Source: an uncultured Pedosphaera sp. (lineage in GTDB: Bacteria > Verrucomicrobiota > Verrucomicrobiia > Limisphaerales > Pedosphaeraceae). Taken from it: 49,370 bases of DNA. Both the position numbers and the translations under genes were made by a program. The notes beneath the pieces were generated by a model. That model searched no databases. It saw only the letters and a program-made list of their open reading frames with translations, and was not told the DNA's origin. The stretch covers positions 1-49,370 of the forward strand of contig CAIXFN010000068.1 of assembly GCA_903918755.1 (NCBI GenBank). Direction: 5' to 3'. This document shows, piece after piece, positions 1-7,977 of this stretch. Position 1 is the stretch's first letter; every line of letters begins with the position of its first letter.

Positions 1-1
1 C

Positions 2-106
2 CGTTTGATTAGCGCCCTCCTCGCCGAAATCAGCGACGAATGGCTCAGCGAGAAAATTTACCTCAACATGGATAACCAATACCCAGCTCTCAGTTCAAAA
101 TGCTAA
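2..106 (+). CDS. C-terminal fragment of an IS256-family (Mutator-type) transposase
   Basis: An open frame enters from the left window edge and stops at TAA 104-106, giving 34 residues that include SALLAEISDEWLSEKIYLNM. This matches the usual end of IS256/Mutator-type DDE transposases, whose last helix reads roughly 'allaEisdeWltgkiYLnm'. The catalytic DDE residues would lie upstream of the window, so whether the element is intact cannot be judged. The AT-rich tail just after the stop contrasts with the GC-rich genes that follow. The element's right terminal repeat should lie within about 100 bp of the stop. The family call rests only on this short C-terminal match. Confidence 0.6.
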   Translation, partial: RLISALLAEISDEWLSEKIYLNMDNQYPALSSKC

Positions 107-233
107 AACATTTTACAGAAAAAAACTTGCGCGGCCGGTAGCGCTGCCCAGCGACATCATTCGAGTATAAAACTGTCCCCTTCGCCACGTGTCAATTGGT
201 CTTCGGCTCGGTTCTGACGCCAGTCACGCTCCC

Positions 234-1550
234 TCAATCCCGCGCGTGCGGCAACCGCAGCGCCAGCAGTCCCGCCGGAAGGAACAGCAACCCAGCCCCC
301 AGCAATGCCAGCCGGTGGTCGCTCACTTTGGAAAACATCCCGAAAAACACCGTCCCGAAGGCGGCGGCAATCCGGCCGATATTGTAACAAAACCCCGCGC
401 CGGTCGTGCGCAGCAGGGTGGGGAAGAGCGGCGGCAGATACATCGTGAACAGGCCGAATAACCCCTGGAAAAAGCCGATCGCCGGCAGCCAGTGCAGCAG
501 CGATTGGTGATCCCGCACCACGCCGTAGGTGCCGGTCATTACCGCGAAATAACCCAGGCACATCCAGACGATGGTGGCCCGGTAGCCCAAACGTTTCGCC
601 AGCCACGCGGCAAAGAAATTGCCGATGATGGATGCCACCATCAGGACGTACAAGGCCTGGCTGGCGAGCCGGTTTTGCTCGCTGTCAGTCATGAGCAATA
701 CCTCGGGCAGTTTCCGCAATTGCTGCTGGTGCCAGAACATGAACGCCCAATGCGCCGTCAGGGACACCGCGCAAACCGCGATGACCTGCAGGGTGATCCG
801 GCGGGTTGGCCCGCGGAACAAATCCGCAATGGCCGGTTGCGCGCCCCCGTTTCCCGCCTGTGCTTTGGCCTGCGCCTGTGCGGCATGCCATTCTTCCGGC
901 TCGGGCACGGCCCGGCGAATCCAAAAGACCAGGAACGCCGGCAGCACCCCCACCAGGAACAAATACCGCGGCGGCTGGCCCGCCAGCACCACATTGGCCA
1001 GGCAGGCAATCAGCACCCCTACATTCACGCCCGATTGTAAAATCGCCGCCAGCCACGGACGCCACCGCCGCGGCCAGGTCTCCGCAATTAGCGAGGCGCC
1101 CACCGCCCATTCCCCGCCGATCCCGAGGGCCGCGATAAAACGCACGATCATTAATTGCCACCACGTCTGCGCGAAAGCTGCAAAGCCCGTGAACAGCGCA
1201 TAGGTCAGCACCGTCAGGCACAAGGCGCGACTGCGTCCCAGCCGGTCGCCCAACCGGCCGAAAAAGCCGCCGCCCACCGCCCACCCCAGCAGAAACGCCG
1301 CCTGGATGATGGAGCCGTAATGGCCGATGCGCGGGTCCTTGGAATCCTGCGCCTGGAGCAATTCCCGCACAAAGGGGGCGGAAACCAGGGTGTACAGGTG
1401 CATGTCCAGCCCGTCAAAAGTCCAACCGAGCCACGCGGCCAACCCGGATTTCCACTGCTGCGGGGAGAGCTGGCGCCAGCTCTGGCCCGGCGTTTCCGGG
1501 AGGTTCTCCGGGGACGTCGGGGCCGGTGGGAGCGCGCTGGCGGTGTTCAT
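234..1550 (-). CDS. MFS transporter, sialate/aromatic-acid:H+ symporter type
   Basis: A 438-residue inner-membrane protein with about 12 hydrophobic segments. After a Pro-rich cytoplasmic N-terminus, the first helix carries WTFDGLDMHLYTLV, the D-x-x-D motif typical of the SHS and AAHS branches of the major facilitator superfamily. The loop between helices 2 and 3 carries the MFS signature FFGRLGDRLGRSR (about residues 97-108). A further signature-like GIGGEWAVGASLIAE lies near helix 5. It probably couples organic-acid or sugar-acid uptake to protons; the substrate cannot be read from sequence. It is transcribed away from the helicase gene, with about 260 bp between the two starts. Length and topology are normal for the family. 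Confidence 0.85.
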   Translation of the reverse strand: MNTASALPPAPTSPENLPETPGQSWRQLSPQQWKSGLAAWLGWTFDGLDMHLYTLVSAPFVRELLQAQDSKDPRIGHYGSIIQAAFLLGWAVGGGFFGRLGDRLGRSRALCLTVLTYALFTGFAAFAQTWWQLMIVRFIAALGIGGEWAVGASLIAETWPRRWRPWLAAILQSGVNVGVLIACLANVVLAGQPPRYLFLVGVLPAFLVFWIRRAVPEPEEWHAAQAQAKAQAGNGGAQPAIADLFRGPTRRITLQVIAVCAVSLTAHWAFMFWHQQQLRKLPEVLLMTDSEQNRLASQALYVLMVASIIGNFFAAWLAKRLGYRATIVWMCLGYFAVMTGTYGVVRDHQSLLHWLPAIGFFQGLFGLFTMYLPPLFPTLLRTTGAGFCYNIGRIAAAFGTVFFGMFSKVSDHRLALLGAGLLFLPAGLLALRLPHARD

Positions 1551-1809
1551 GCTGGAGGGCGTATGTTGACGGAATTCCCGCCGGTACCCAGCAAATTATC
1601 GGCGGCGGAACGCTTTTCATCGGCGAGTCCGGGTAACCCGGACTTCTGGCACAATGGGGTCAACTGCCCGCTCGCATTGGCCGGGCGGTCCTTGCCAGTT
1701 CCCCCGCGCGCCGATAGATTGGCGCCATGATGCTCGATGTACGGTTCCTGCCCCCCTGCGGCGCCTTCCCCGGCGCGGCGCGCCCGCTTCCGGCCGGCCC
1801 GGCTTCCGT

Positions 1810-3978
1810 ATGATCAGCCTCGTGGAAACCCAGCCTTCGGGCTCCGGGGACGAACTGGTCGCGCGCACGCGTCAGATCTTTTCCGCCGCCGGCCTCTTTT
1901 CGAAGGCCAGCAATTTCGAATTCCGTCCCCAGCAACAGGAGATGGCGGTGGCGGTGGCCAATGCCCTGCACCGGGGCGAGCACCTGGTGGTGGAAGCCGG
2001 CACCGGCGTGGGCAAGAGCCTCGCCTACCTCGTGCCCGCCATCCTGTACGCCGTGGGCAACCAGAAGAAGGCCATCATTTCCACCCACACCATCAATTTG
2101 CAGGAGCAACTCTCGCAAAAAGATCTGCCGATGTTGCAGCAGATCCTGCCGGTGGAATTCAGCTTCACCATGCTCAAAGGCCGCGGGAACTACCTCTGTA
2201 CCCGTCGGCTGGCCAAGGCGATGCAGCAGGCCACGAGCCTGTTCACCTCTCCGGAGGCCGAGGAGCTCAAGCGCATCTTCGAATGGTCCCGCACCACGGA
2301 GGACGGCAGCCTCTCGGATTTCGAAATCGAACCGGATCCCAAGGTCTGGTCGTATGTGTGCTCGGAGCGCGGGTTGTGCTCGCCCAAAATGTGCGGCCAC
2401 CAATCCGAATTCGCCCGGGACAACCGCCTGTGTTTTTTCCAGCGCGCCCGCAAGCGCATCCTCTCCTCCGACGTGCTAGTAGTGAATCACACCCTGTTCT
2501 TCACCCTGCTCGGCGGCATGGAGGAGGAGCTCGAGGGCGGCATCCTGTTCAAGAATGATTTTGTGGTGTTCGATGAGGCCCACCTGGTGGAAAGTGTCGC
2601 CTCCCGCCATATCGGGCTGAGTGTTTCCAGCGGCCAGGTGCGCTACGCCCTGCAGCGCCTCTGGAATCCCCGCACGCAAAAGGGCCTGTTGGCGGCCTTG
2701 CGCGAAGGTCCCTCCGTCCAGTTGGTGGCGGATTTGATTCAGGAAGCCGACGTCTTCTTCGATGAAGTGGAAGTGGCGTGCGAACAATTGCGCCAGCAAA
2801 ATACCGCCGCCCCCGGCCGCGGCCCGGAAGATCCCAACCATGCCCGCCGCGCCTGGACGGAACTGCGCATCCGGCAACCGGAGATCGTGCCCGACAACGT
2901 CACGCTGCCCATCCAGCGCGTCCGCGAAGCCGTCAGCGAGCTGATCAAGAAAACCAACGACCAGGAGATCGGCCAGGAACTGCTGGAATGCGGCCGTCGC
3001 CTCGGGGAATTGCGGGATGAAGTCATCACCTTTCTCAACCAGGCGGCCGAGGACCATGTTTACTGGGTGGAACGGGCCGGCAAAACCCAGCGCAACCTCG
3101 CGCTGAACGCCGCCCCCGTGGATGTCGCGGAATTCCTCCGTCGCCGCCTCTTCGGCTCGGACACCTCGATCATCATGACGAGCGCCACGCTCTCCATTTC
3201 CGGTCGCGAAGCCGCCCCGCCCGCGGCCCTGGTGCCGCCCGGACCGGATTCGGCCGCCCGACCCGCGCCCCGCCCCCGGCCGCCGGCCACGGCCAATCGC
3301 AAGAGCGGCCTGGGCTATTTCGTCGGCCGCGTCGGCGCGGAAAATGCCACCCAGTTGCAAGTGGGCACGCCCTTCGATTACGAACGGCAGATGAAGTTGT
3401 TCGTGGCCGGCAAAATGCCGGATCCACGCGACCCCGCGTTCCGCAACTCGCTGGTCCACTGGATCAAACACTTCATCCGGATGACCCATGGCAAGGCCTT
3501 CGTGCTGTTCACCAGCTACCGGCTCATGCAGGACGTCGCGGAGGAATTGGCGCCCTTTTTCTCCGAATTGGGTCTGGAATGCTACGTGCAGGGCACCGGC
3601 ACGCCCCGTTCGGTGATGCTGGAGAAATTCAAGGGCAACGTGGATTCCGTGCTCTTCGGCACCGACAGCTTTTGGCAGGGCGTGGATGTGCCCGGCGAGG
3701 CGTTGTCCAATGTCATCATTACGCGCCTGCCCTTCGCCGTGCCGGATCATCCGCTGATCGAGGCGCGCATTGAAAACATCGAGGCCCGCGGCGGCAATTC
3801 CTTCAACGATTTTTCCCTGCCTGAGGCCATCCTCAAATTTCGGCAGGGCGTCGGCCGCCTCATCCGCACCAAGTCCGACACCGGCATCGTGGTCGTCCTG
3901 GACAACCGCATCCTGGTGAAACGCTACGGGCAGGCGTTCATCGACGCGCTGCCCAAATGCCCCCTGGAAGTCGTGTGA
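1810..3978 (+). CDS. dinG: DinG/XPD-like Fe-S ATP-dependent DNA helicase
   Basis: A superfamily 2 helicase of 722 residues. Walker A GTGVGKS is at residues 64-70, the DEAH box at 255-258, and motif VI QGVGRLIR at 679-686. Cysteines 130, 184, 190, 195 and 208 lie between the Walker A motif and the DEAH box, the position of the 4Fe-4S domain of XPD, DinG and YoaA. The frame is open further upstream, but ATG 1810 (MISLVETQ) is preferred because the upstream part reads as Arg/Pro-rich non-family sequence. Directly after the MTSATLS motif there is a Pro/Ala/Arg-rich insert (about 468-498) that is not expected in the family. Expected role: unwinding of 5'-tailed, forked or R-loop DNA during repair. 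It converges on tgt. Confidence 0.9.
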   Translation: MISLVETQPSGSGDELVARTRQIFSAAGLFSKASNFEFRPQQQEMAVAVANALHRGEHLVVEAGTGVGKSLAYLVPAILYAVGNQKKAIISTHTINLQEQLSQKDLPMLQQILPVEFSFTMLKGRGNYLCTRRLAKAMQQATSLFTSPEAEELKRIFEWSRTTEDGSLSDFEIEPDPKVWSYVCSERGLCSPKMCGHQSEFARDNRLCFFQRARKRILSSDVLVVNHTLFFTLLGGMEEELEGGILFKNDFVVFDEAHLVESVASRHIGLSVSSGQVRYALQRLWNPRTQKGLLAALREGPSVQLVADLIQEADVFFDEVEVACEQLRQQNTAAPGRGPEDPNHARRAWTELRIRQPEIVPDNVTLPIQRVREAVSELIKKTNDQEIGQELLECGRRLGELRDEVITFLNQAAEDHVYWVERAGKTQRNLALNAAPVDVAEFLRRRLFGSDTSIIMTSATLSISGREAAPPAALVPPGPDSAARPAPRPRPPATANRKSGLGYFVGRVGAENATQLQVGTPFDYERQMKLFVAGKMPDPRDPAFRNSLVHWIKHFIRMTHGKAFVLFTSYRLMQDVAEELAPFFSELGLECYVQGTGTPRSVMLEKFKGNVDSVLFGTDSFWQGVDVPGEALSNVIITRLPFAVPDHPLIEARIENIEARGGNSFNDFSLPEAILKFRQGVGRLIRTKSDTGIVVVLDNRILVKRYGQAFIDALPKCPLEVV

Positions 3979-4009
3979 CTTGACCGGCCGGTCGGCCAGC
4001 CGCTCCCGG

Positions 4010-5146
4010 TCAGCGGGACTCCAGCCGCGCTTTGAGAATCTTCTGCGTCGGCACGTAATTCGCGATGAATTCGCGACGGAATTCCGCAAACGTGCCCGCC
4101 GCCAGGGCTGCGCGCATTTCTTCCATCACCTTCATGAAGAGATGCGAGTTGTGGACGCTCACCATCCGCAAACCCAGGATTTCCCCCACGTTCAACAAAT
4201 GCCGCAGGTAGGCGCGCGTGAAGTGCCGGCAGGCAAAACACTCGCAGCCTTCCTCGATGGGCCGGAAGTCGGACTTGTTGAACCCCGCCTTCACACTCAC
4301 CGTCCCCTTGCGGGTGAAGGCCGTGCCGTTGCGCGCCACCCGGGTGGGCAGCACACAGTCGAAAAGATCCACCCCGCGCGCCACCAGTTCCACCATTTGC
4401 GCCGGCGTCCCGAGACCCATCGCGTAGCGGGCCTTGTTGGCCGGCAGGAAGGGTTCGGCATATTCCACCGCCTTCATCATTTCCGGCTCCGGTTCCCCCA
4501 CGCTCACGCCACCGATGGCATAGCCATCAAAATCCATCGCCACGAGCTCTTTGGCGCACTCCTCGCGCAACGCCGCATGACTCGCGCCCTGCACAATCCC
4601 GAACACCATCTGACCCGCCGCGCGGGGTTGCTCCCGGCATTCTCGCGCCCACCGGATCGTCCGCTCCACTGCCAGCCGGATTTCCTTGGCTGGCGCATCG
4701 TGCGGCGGGCATTCGTCAAACACCATGGCGATGTCCGAGCCGAGCACCTTTTGGATGTTCATGGCCTCCTTCGGTCCCAGGAAGAGCAGCGAGCCGTCCA
4801 GATGCGAACGAAATTCCACCCCGTGCGCCTTGATCTTGCGGATCTTGGCCAGGCTGAATACCTGGAAGCCGCCGCTGTCGGTGAGAATGGGCTTGGGCCA
4901 GTTGATGAATTTGTGCAGACCGCCCGCCGCCGTGATGATCTCCAGGCCCGGTCGGATATGGAGATGATAGGTATTCCCCAGGATCACCTGCGTGCCCATT
5001 TCGAGCAATTCCCGCGGGTCCAGTGCCTTCACGCTGCCCTGGGTGCCCACCGGCATGAACATCGGCGTATCAATGACCCCCCGGGTCGTCGTCAGGCGAC
5101 CCAGCCGGGCCCGGGAGGAATCATCGGTCTTTAACAATTCAAACAT
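4010..5146 (-). CDS. tgt: Queuine/preQ1 tRNA-guanine transglycosylase
   Basis: Bacterial TGT swaps guanine-34 of GUN-anticodon tRNAs for preQ1 in the queuosine pathway. The 378-residue protein has a complete TIM-barrel signature. The catalytic Asp is in LTDSGGFQ (D90), the nucleophile Asp in GVDLFDC (D263), and the zinc site is C301, C303, C306 and H332 (CECFAC followed by VHNSH). The ATG at 5146 (MFELLKTDDSS) is chosen because family members begin close to 'F.l..td..ARlG'. A start 13 codons upstream is possible, and neither has a clear ribosome binding site. No other queuosine genes are in the window. Confidence 0.96.
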   Translation of the reverse strand: MFELLKTDDSSRARLGRLTTTRGVIDTPMFMPVGTQGSVKALDPRELLEMGTQVILGNTYHLHIRPGLEIITAAGGLHKFINWPKPILTDSGGFQVFSLAKIRKIKAHGVEFRSHLDGSLLFLGPKEAMNIQKVLGSDIAMVFDECPPHDAPAKEIRLAVERTIRWARECREQPRAAGQMVFGIVQGASHAALREECAKELVAMDFDGYAIGGVSVGEPEPEMMKAVEYAEPFLPANKARYAMGLGTPAQMVELVARGVDLFDCVLPTRVARNGTAFTRKGTVSVKAGFNKSDFRPIEEGCECFACRHFTRAYLRHLLNVGEILGLRMVSVHNSHLFMKVMEEMRAALAAGTFAEFRREFIANYVPTQKILKARLESR

Positions 5147-5330
5147 GGACAGGCAGCGTAACCACAATTCCCGCGTTTTGAACATGATATTGTGCCGGTT
5201 TAGGAGGGGGGAATGATCCGAATGCGCTGGGAATTCGCGCTTGGGCCATTCGTTGACAAATCCGCCGGCGTGGGCTCCATTGTGAACAGACGGACGAGGC
5301 GTGGCTGTACCGCTGCGGCAGCAATATTTT

Positions 5331-5867
5331 ATGAAAGTCGGGTGGTTGCGAAATTGGACACTCCTCTTGCTGGGGACGGGGATGCTTTTGGTTTCAGCCC
5401 CGTCCGGTCGCGCCCAAGGGACAACGCTGGCCCCGCTCTATTTGGCCACCACCGGTTCAGGAACGATTTCTCCCTTTCAAAACGCCCAGTTGCTTGAAGT
5501 GGGACAGAGCTACTCGATGACCGCCACGGCAGATCCCGATTTTCTTTTCAACAACTGGCAAGCGGTCAACGTTTTCACTCTGACCGCCTACATCATCGAT
5601 GTCAGCGGGTCGGTGCCCGTCACGAACATAAACGTCAGTGTCACCAGGTCGCCACGGCCGGAGTTCTTTCCAACCCCCGTCCTGCAGTTCACCATGCAAC
5701 CGGAGCAACTCCTCTATTCCACCCCGGCAAGCACCCTGACCGAGTGCGTCGGTTGGCAGGCCAACTTCGTGCCGGTTCCGGAGCCAACGCCGGTGATTCT
5801 GGTGGGAGTGGGAATGCCGGTAATCATCCTGATCCGACACAGGAGACATTCGCGAGCCCGGGGATGA
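5331..5867 (+). CDS. Secreted protein with PEP-CTERM-like sorting signal
   Basis: A 178-residue exported protein. An N-terminal signal peptide (MKVGWLRNW followed by a Leu-rich stretch to SGRAQG) is followed by a small beta-rich region. The segment GSGTISP...LLEVGQSYSMTATAD...FLFNNW resembles the repeat common in verrucomicrobial surface proteins ('GsGtvsp...Gq.ytltAtpa.gyvFsnW'). The C-terminus reads VPEP, then a hydrophobic helix, then RHRRHSRARG, which is the PEP-CTERM tripartite plan (motif, transmembrane segment, basic tail). Such proteins are normally processed by an exosortase; none is encoded here. The helix is interrupted by Pro residues, so this is a divergent sorting signal. An in-frame ATG 10 codons upstream is less likely. 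Confidence 0.65.
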   Translation: MKVGWLRNWTLLLLGTGMLLVSAPSGRAQGTTLAPLYLATTGSGTISPFQNAQLLEVGQSYSMTATADPDFLFNNWQAVNVFTLTAYIIDVSGSVPVTNINVSVTRSPRPEFFPTPVLQFTMQPEQLLYSTPASTLTECVGWQANFVPVPEPTPVILVGVGMPVIILIRHRRHSRARG

Positions 5868-5954
5868 AATCGTGGGCCGCAGCCCACCACCGCGCTATCC
5901 GCCCCACTAAATCCCCCGGCTAACCAATTCGCATCCCGCCACCAACCCACCGGC

Positions 5955-6015
5955 CGCCCCGTTTGGAGTTCCGCGTTCACGCGGCCGGCACCTCCACCAA
6001 AACCCCCGCCCTCGA
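5955..6015. repeat. Palindromic dispersed repeat, copy 1
   Basis: The core TCCGCGTTCACGCGGCCGGC at 5970-5989 contains a perfect 5-bp stem (CCGCG/CGCGG) with a TTCA loop. It is repeated exactly at 6310-6329 in the same orientation. Similarity continues on both sides for roughly 50 bp with mainly C/T differences (GTTTGGAGT versus GTTCGGAGC before the core; CACCAAAACCCCCGCC versus CACCAGCACCCCTGCT after it). This is the form expected of REP-like or MITE-like elements. Confidence 0.6.
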
Positions 6016-6294
6016 CTCGCCATCGCGACCCACAAATCAATTCGGAATCTTGTCCTTCTCCCCCCTTGGATTCTAAGCAATTTAAGACAAACCAGGCAAA
6101 CCAACGCCCGATCCCCGGCATTCAACGCCAGAACCCGGCGGGTTCAAAGCAGTTAGCCTGTGGTTGAGCGCAGCGACACCACCGGAACCCCATACAATAT
6201 CCCGGTGCATCCGAGAGGGATGCCAGACTCTCCAATCCCCTCGTCTCGCACCTACCGCAATCGAATCCCCTAATGGCACCAAAAACCTAAGCGT

Positions 6295-6355
6295 CCCCCA
6301 GTTCGGAGCTCCGCGTTCACGCGGCCGGCCCATTCACCAGCACCCCTGCTCACGC
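6295..6355. repeat. Palindromic dispersed repeat, copy 2
   Basis: Second copy, with the 20-bp core at 6310-6329 identical to copy 1, in the same orientation, about 340 bp downstream. The hairpin stem is preserved while the flanks differ by scattered substitutions. The two copies bracket the repeat-rich block that precedes the amber-interrupted gene. Confidence 0.6.
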
Positions 6356-6481
6356 CCCACTCAAAACACCCTCCCACTACCCGCCATCCGTCCACTCCAT
6401 GCCATTGACAACCCCTAACCCGTCTCGTCTACTTCAACTGCGCCGCGACGGCTCTGATCACATCGCGAATCTCCCCAAACA

Positions 6482-6775
6482 ATGAAACCCCACATTCTGC
6501 CCAGCCTTGCCCTGATCCTCGCCATCGCTTCCCTGGCCCTTAATGTGTTTGAATAGTACTCTTTCCAGGAAAGGGTCGAGCGGGTGGTCGCCGAACGAGA
6601 GCGCAACTACATCAAGACATTGGTCCGGAATCTCAATAAATCCCGGGAAATGATGAGGCAGTCCCCCGTTGCTCCCACCAATTTCGCGGAAGTAATCAAT
6701 GCTTATCTTGAAAGCGTCTCCGAAATACTCGATGGTAGATTGTCCTATTCGACGAACACACCAACCGCCAAATAA
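6482..6775 (+). pseudogene. Small membrane/coiled-coil protein gene interrupted by in-frame TAG
   Basis: ATG 6482 opens a frame with a hydrophobic N-terminal helix (MKPHILPSLALILAIASLAL then NVFE). It meets TAG at 6554-6556 and continues in the same frame as YSFQERVERVVAERERN, a charged amphipathic helix, to TAA 6773-6775. Removing the one stop gives a coherent 97-codon protein: signal-anchor, short linker, coiled coil, polar tail. The simplest reading is a recent nonsense mutation (for example CAG or TAC to TAG). Amber readthrough or restart at ATG 6584 are alternatives. The reading frame continues directly into the next gene, only 3 bp after the stop. No family is recognised. Confidence 0.55.
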
Positions 6776-6778
6776 TTT

Positions 6779-7288
6779 ATGCGCCACTTCATCCTCGCAG
6801 CGTTGAATCAAAATTTTCGCCCCGGCGGGGAGATCTCGGCAGCCCTGTTTCCGGACGATGAATTTGATGCGAATGAAGCCCTCGCTTTGCAACGGTTCTG
6901 TGAAAGAATTCGCCTGGAGGGCTACGATTTTATCGTTGCGCAAAAAGCCGAACCAGCAATCCACGATCTCCTTGATCTCGCCGCTGGCTACGGTCACTTC
7001 GTCGAGCGGGAAGCGTCGCCTTGGTATTTGGGTGTCTTTATCGTCGCGGAACTCGTCATGGAACCCTACGCCCGCGAATCATTTTATGAGCCAATGTTGC
7101 GTTCGTCAGTTTTTGCCGCCACCTCCGCCAATTGCAAATCGCAGGCCCAATTCTTGATGTTGTTGGCCTTCTTTTGCGATCGGTTGAATACTACGACCAG
7201 ACGTGTCGAACAGTACCTCGAAGATTGCGGTGCAGCCGGATTCCCATTGGACAAACTGGAGATCAACTCGTTTTGTCAGTTGGAGTAG
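6779..7288 (+). CDS. Hypothetical protein, 169 aa
   Basis: Starts 3 bp after the stop of the interrupted gene, in the same frame, so the two were probably co-transcribed. The protein looks soluble and mixed alpha-helical, with an acidic N-terminal third (FPDDEFDANEALALQRFCERI), a more hydrophobic centre (SPWYLGVFIVAELV) and a C-terminal helix bundle ending NSFCQLE. No signal peptide, transmembrane segment or catalytic motif is evident, and no family is recognised. Base composition is noticeably less GC-rich than the helicase or ftsK genes. Coding status is supported by protein-like amino-acid patterning and by context only. Confidence 0.55.
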   Translation: MRHFILAALNQNFRPGGEISAALFPDDEFDANEALALQRFCERIRLEGYDFIVAQKAEPAIHDLLDLAAGYGHFVEREASPWYLGVFIVAELVMEPYARESFYEPMLRSSVFAATSANCKSQAQFLMLLAFFCDRLNTTTRRVEQYLEDCGAAGFPLDKLEINSFCQLE

Positions 7289-7388
7289 GTAAAAACGTAG
7301 TGCAGGAGGCTTTTGTAAACGGCCCTGTCGTTTGAAACTTATCAGGCGCTTTTGTAGAGCTCGATTATAGCCTATCAGCAATAATTCA

Positions 7389-7829
7389 TTGCCAAATGGC
7401 GTAAACAAAATCCTGAGCGTGAGAGCTATTTTTAACGCGATCATCGGAATTATTGCGATTCTCGGGCTCTTCTTCCTCGCCCAATGGCTTTGTCCGCGAT
7501 TGTTGGATTCCAAGATTGGGCGCATTCACGAAAGGGGACTTCCAAAAGTCTCGCTCGAAAGCGGTGGAATCGTATATTTCCGCATGAAAGCCGACAATTT
7601 CCGCTTTTCGCTGCCCCGAGGTTCGCAGCCGGTGCTCCCCATTACCTTCACCGGTGGATTTGACTGGGTTGACGGCAATCTGCAAGTGACCTTTGGCAAT
7701 TCCAACCACATCACGCTCCTGGCCTACGAGCAGTCCCTCGCAAGATTGCTACCGACGGGCGGATCCATTTCCGTGGCCCCGGTTCCCGGAGGCTGGAATA
7801 TCAAGTTCCACTATTTTGGAGATAAATAA
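7389..7829 (+). CDS. Hypothetical single-pass membrane protein, 146 aa
   Basis: An N-terminal hydrophobic helix (FNAIIGIIAILGLFFLAQWL, about residues 14-33) is followed by a polar beta-rich domain with GGFDWVDGNLQVTFGNSN and PVPGGWNIKFHYFGDK. The topology suggests a membrane anchor with an extracytoplasmic domain. There is no ATG: the frame opens at TTG 7389, and GTG 7419 (VRAIFNAIIG) is an equally plausible start that places the helix near the N-terminus. Neither has a clear Shine-Dalgarno sequence. No family is recognised. It lies among other small exported-protein genes of moderate GC. Confidence 0.5.
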   Translation: MPNGVNKILSVRAIFNAIIGIIAILGLFFLAQWLCPRLLDSKIGRIHERGLPKVSLESGGIVYFRMKADNFRFSLPRGSQPVLPITFTGGFDWVDGNLQVTFGNSNHITLLAYEQSLARLLPTGGSISVAPVPGGWNIKFHYFGDK

Positions 7830-7977
7830 ACCGCTGCAAAATTCTCGCAAACCCGGCTTTTGGACGAAAGCTCAGTAAATCATCAACCAACGCCCCCCTT
7901 CCGCTCTGGTAAATAATATTGAAAATCCTCGATATTTTGTGATCGCCAAGAACGGCGCTTTTGTGGAGCATGCCAAC

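Larger units (their letters stand above)
5868..6481. other. Non-coding region with dispersed-repeat character
   Basis: About 610 bp with no convincing gene on either strand. The + strand is rich in CCAC/ACCCC tracts. It contains two direct copies of a palindromic element (listed separately, about 340 bp apart). Between them is a block at about 6130-6290 whose reverse strand stays open across a stretch reading GGVAALNHRLTALNPPG. The short frames here lack start context and protein-like composition. The region looks like an accumulation of repeats or decayed mobile sequence, not a promoter region. This reading is inference from composition and internal repetition. Confidence 0.5.

Noticed and set aside
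3982-3993. Palindrome GACCGGCCGGTC between dinG and tgt as a bidirectional terminator
   Set aside because: Short, no U-tract on either strand, and common by chance at this GC content.
2476-4089. 537-codon minus-strand frame opposite the DinG-like helicase
   Set aside because: No domain or start context, and it overlaps both the helicase and the tgt end. Antisense artefact.
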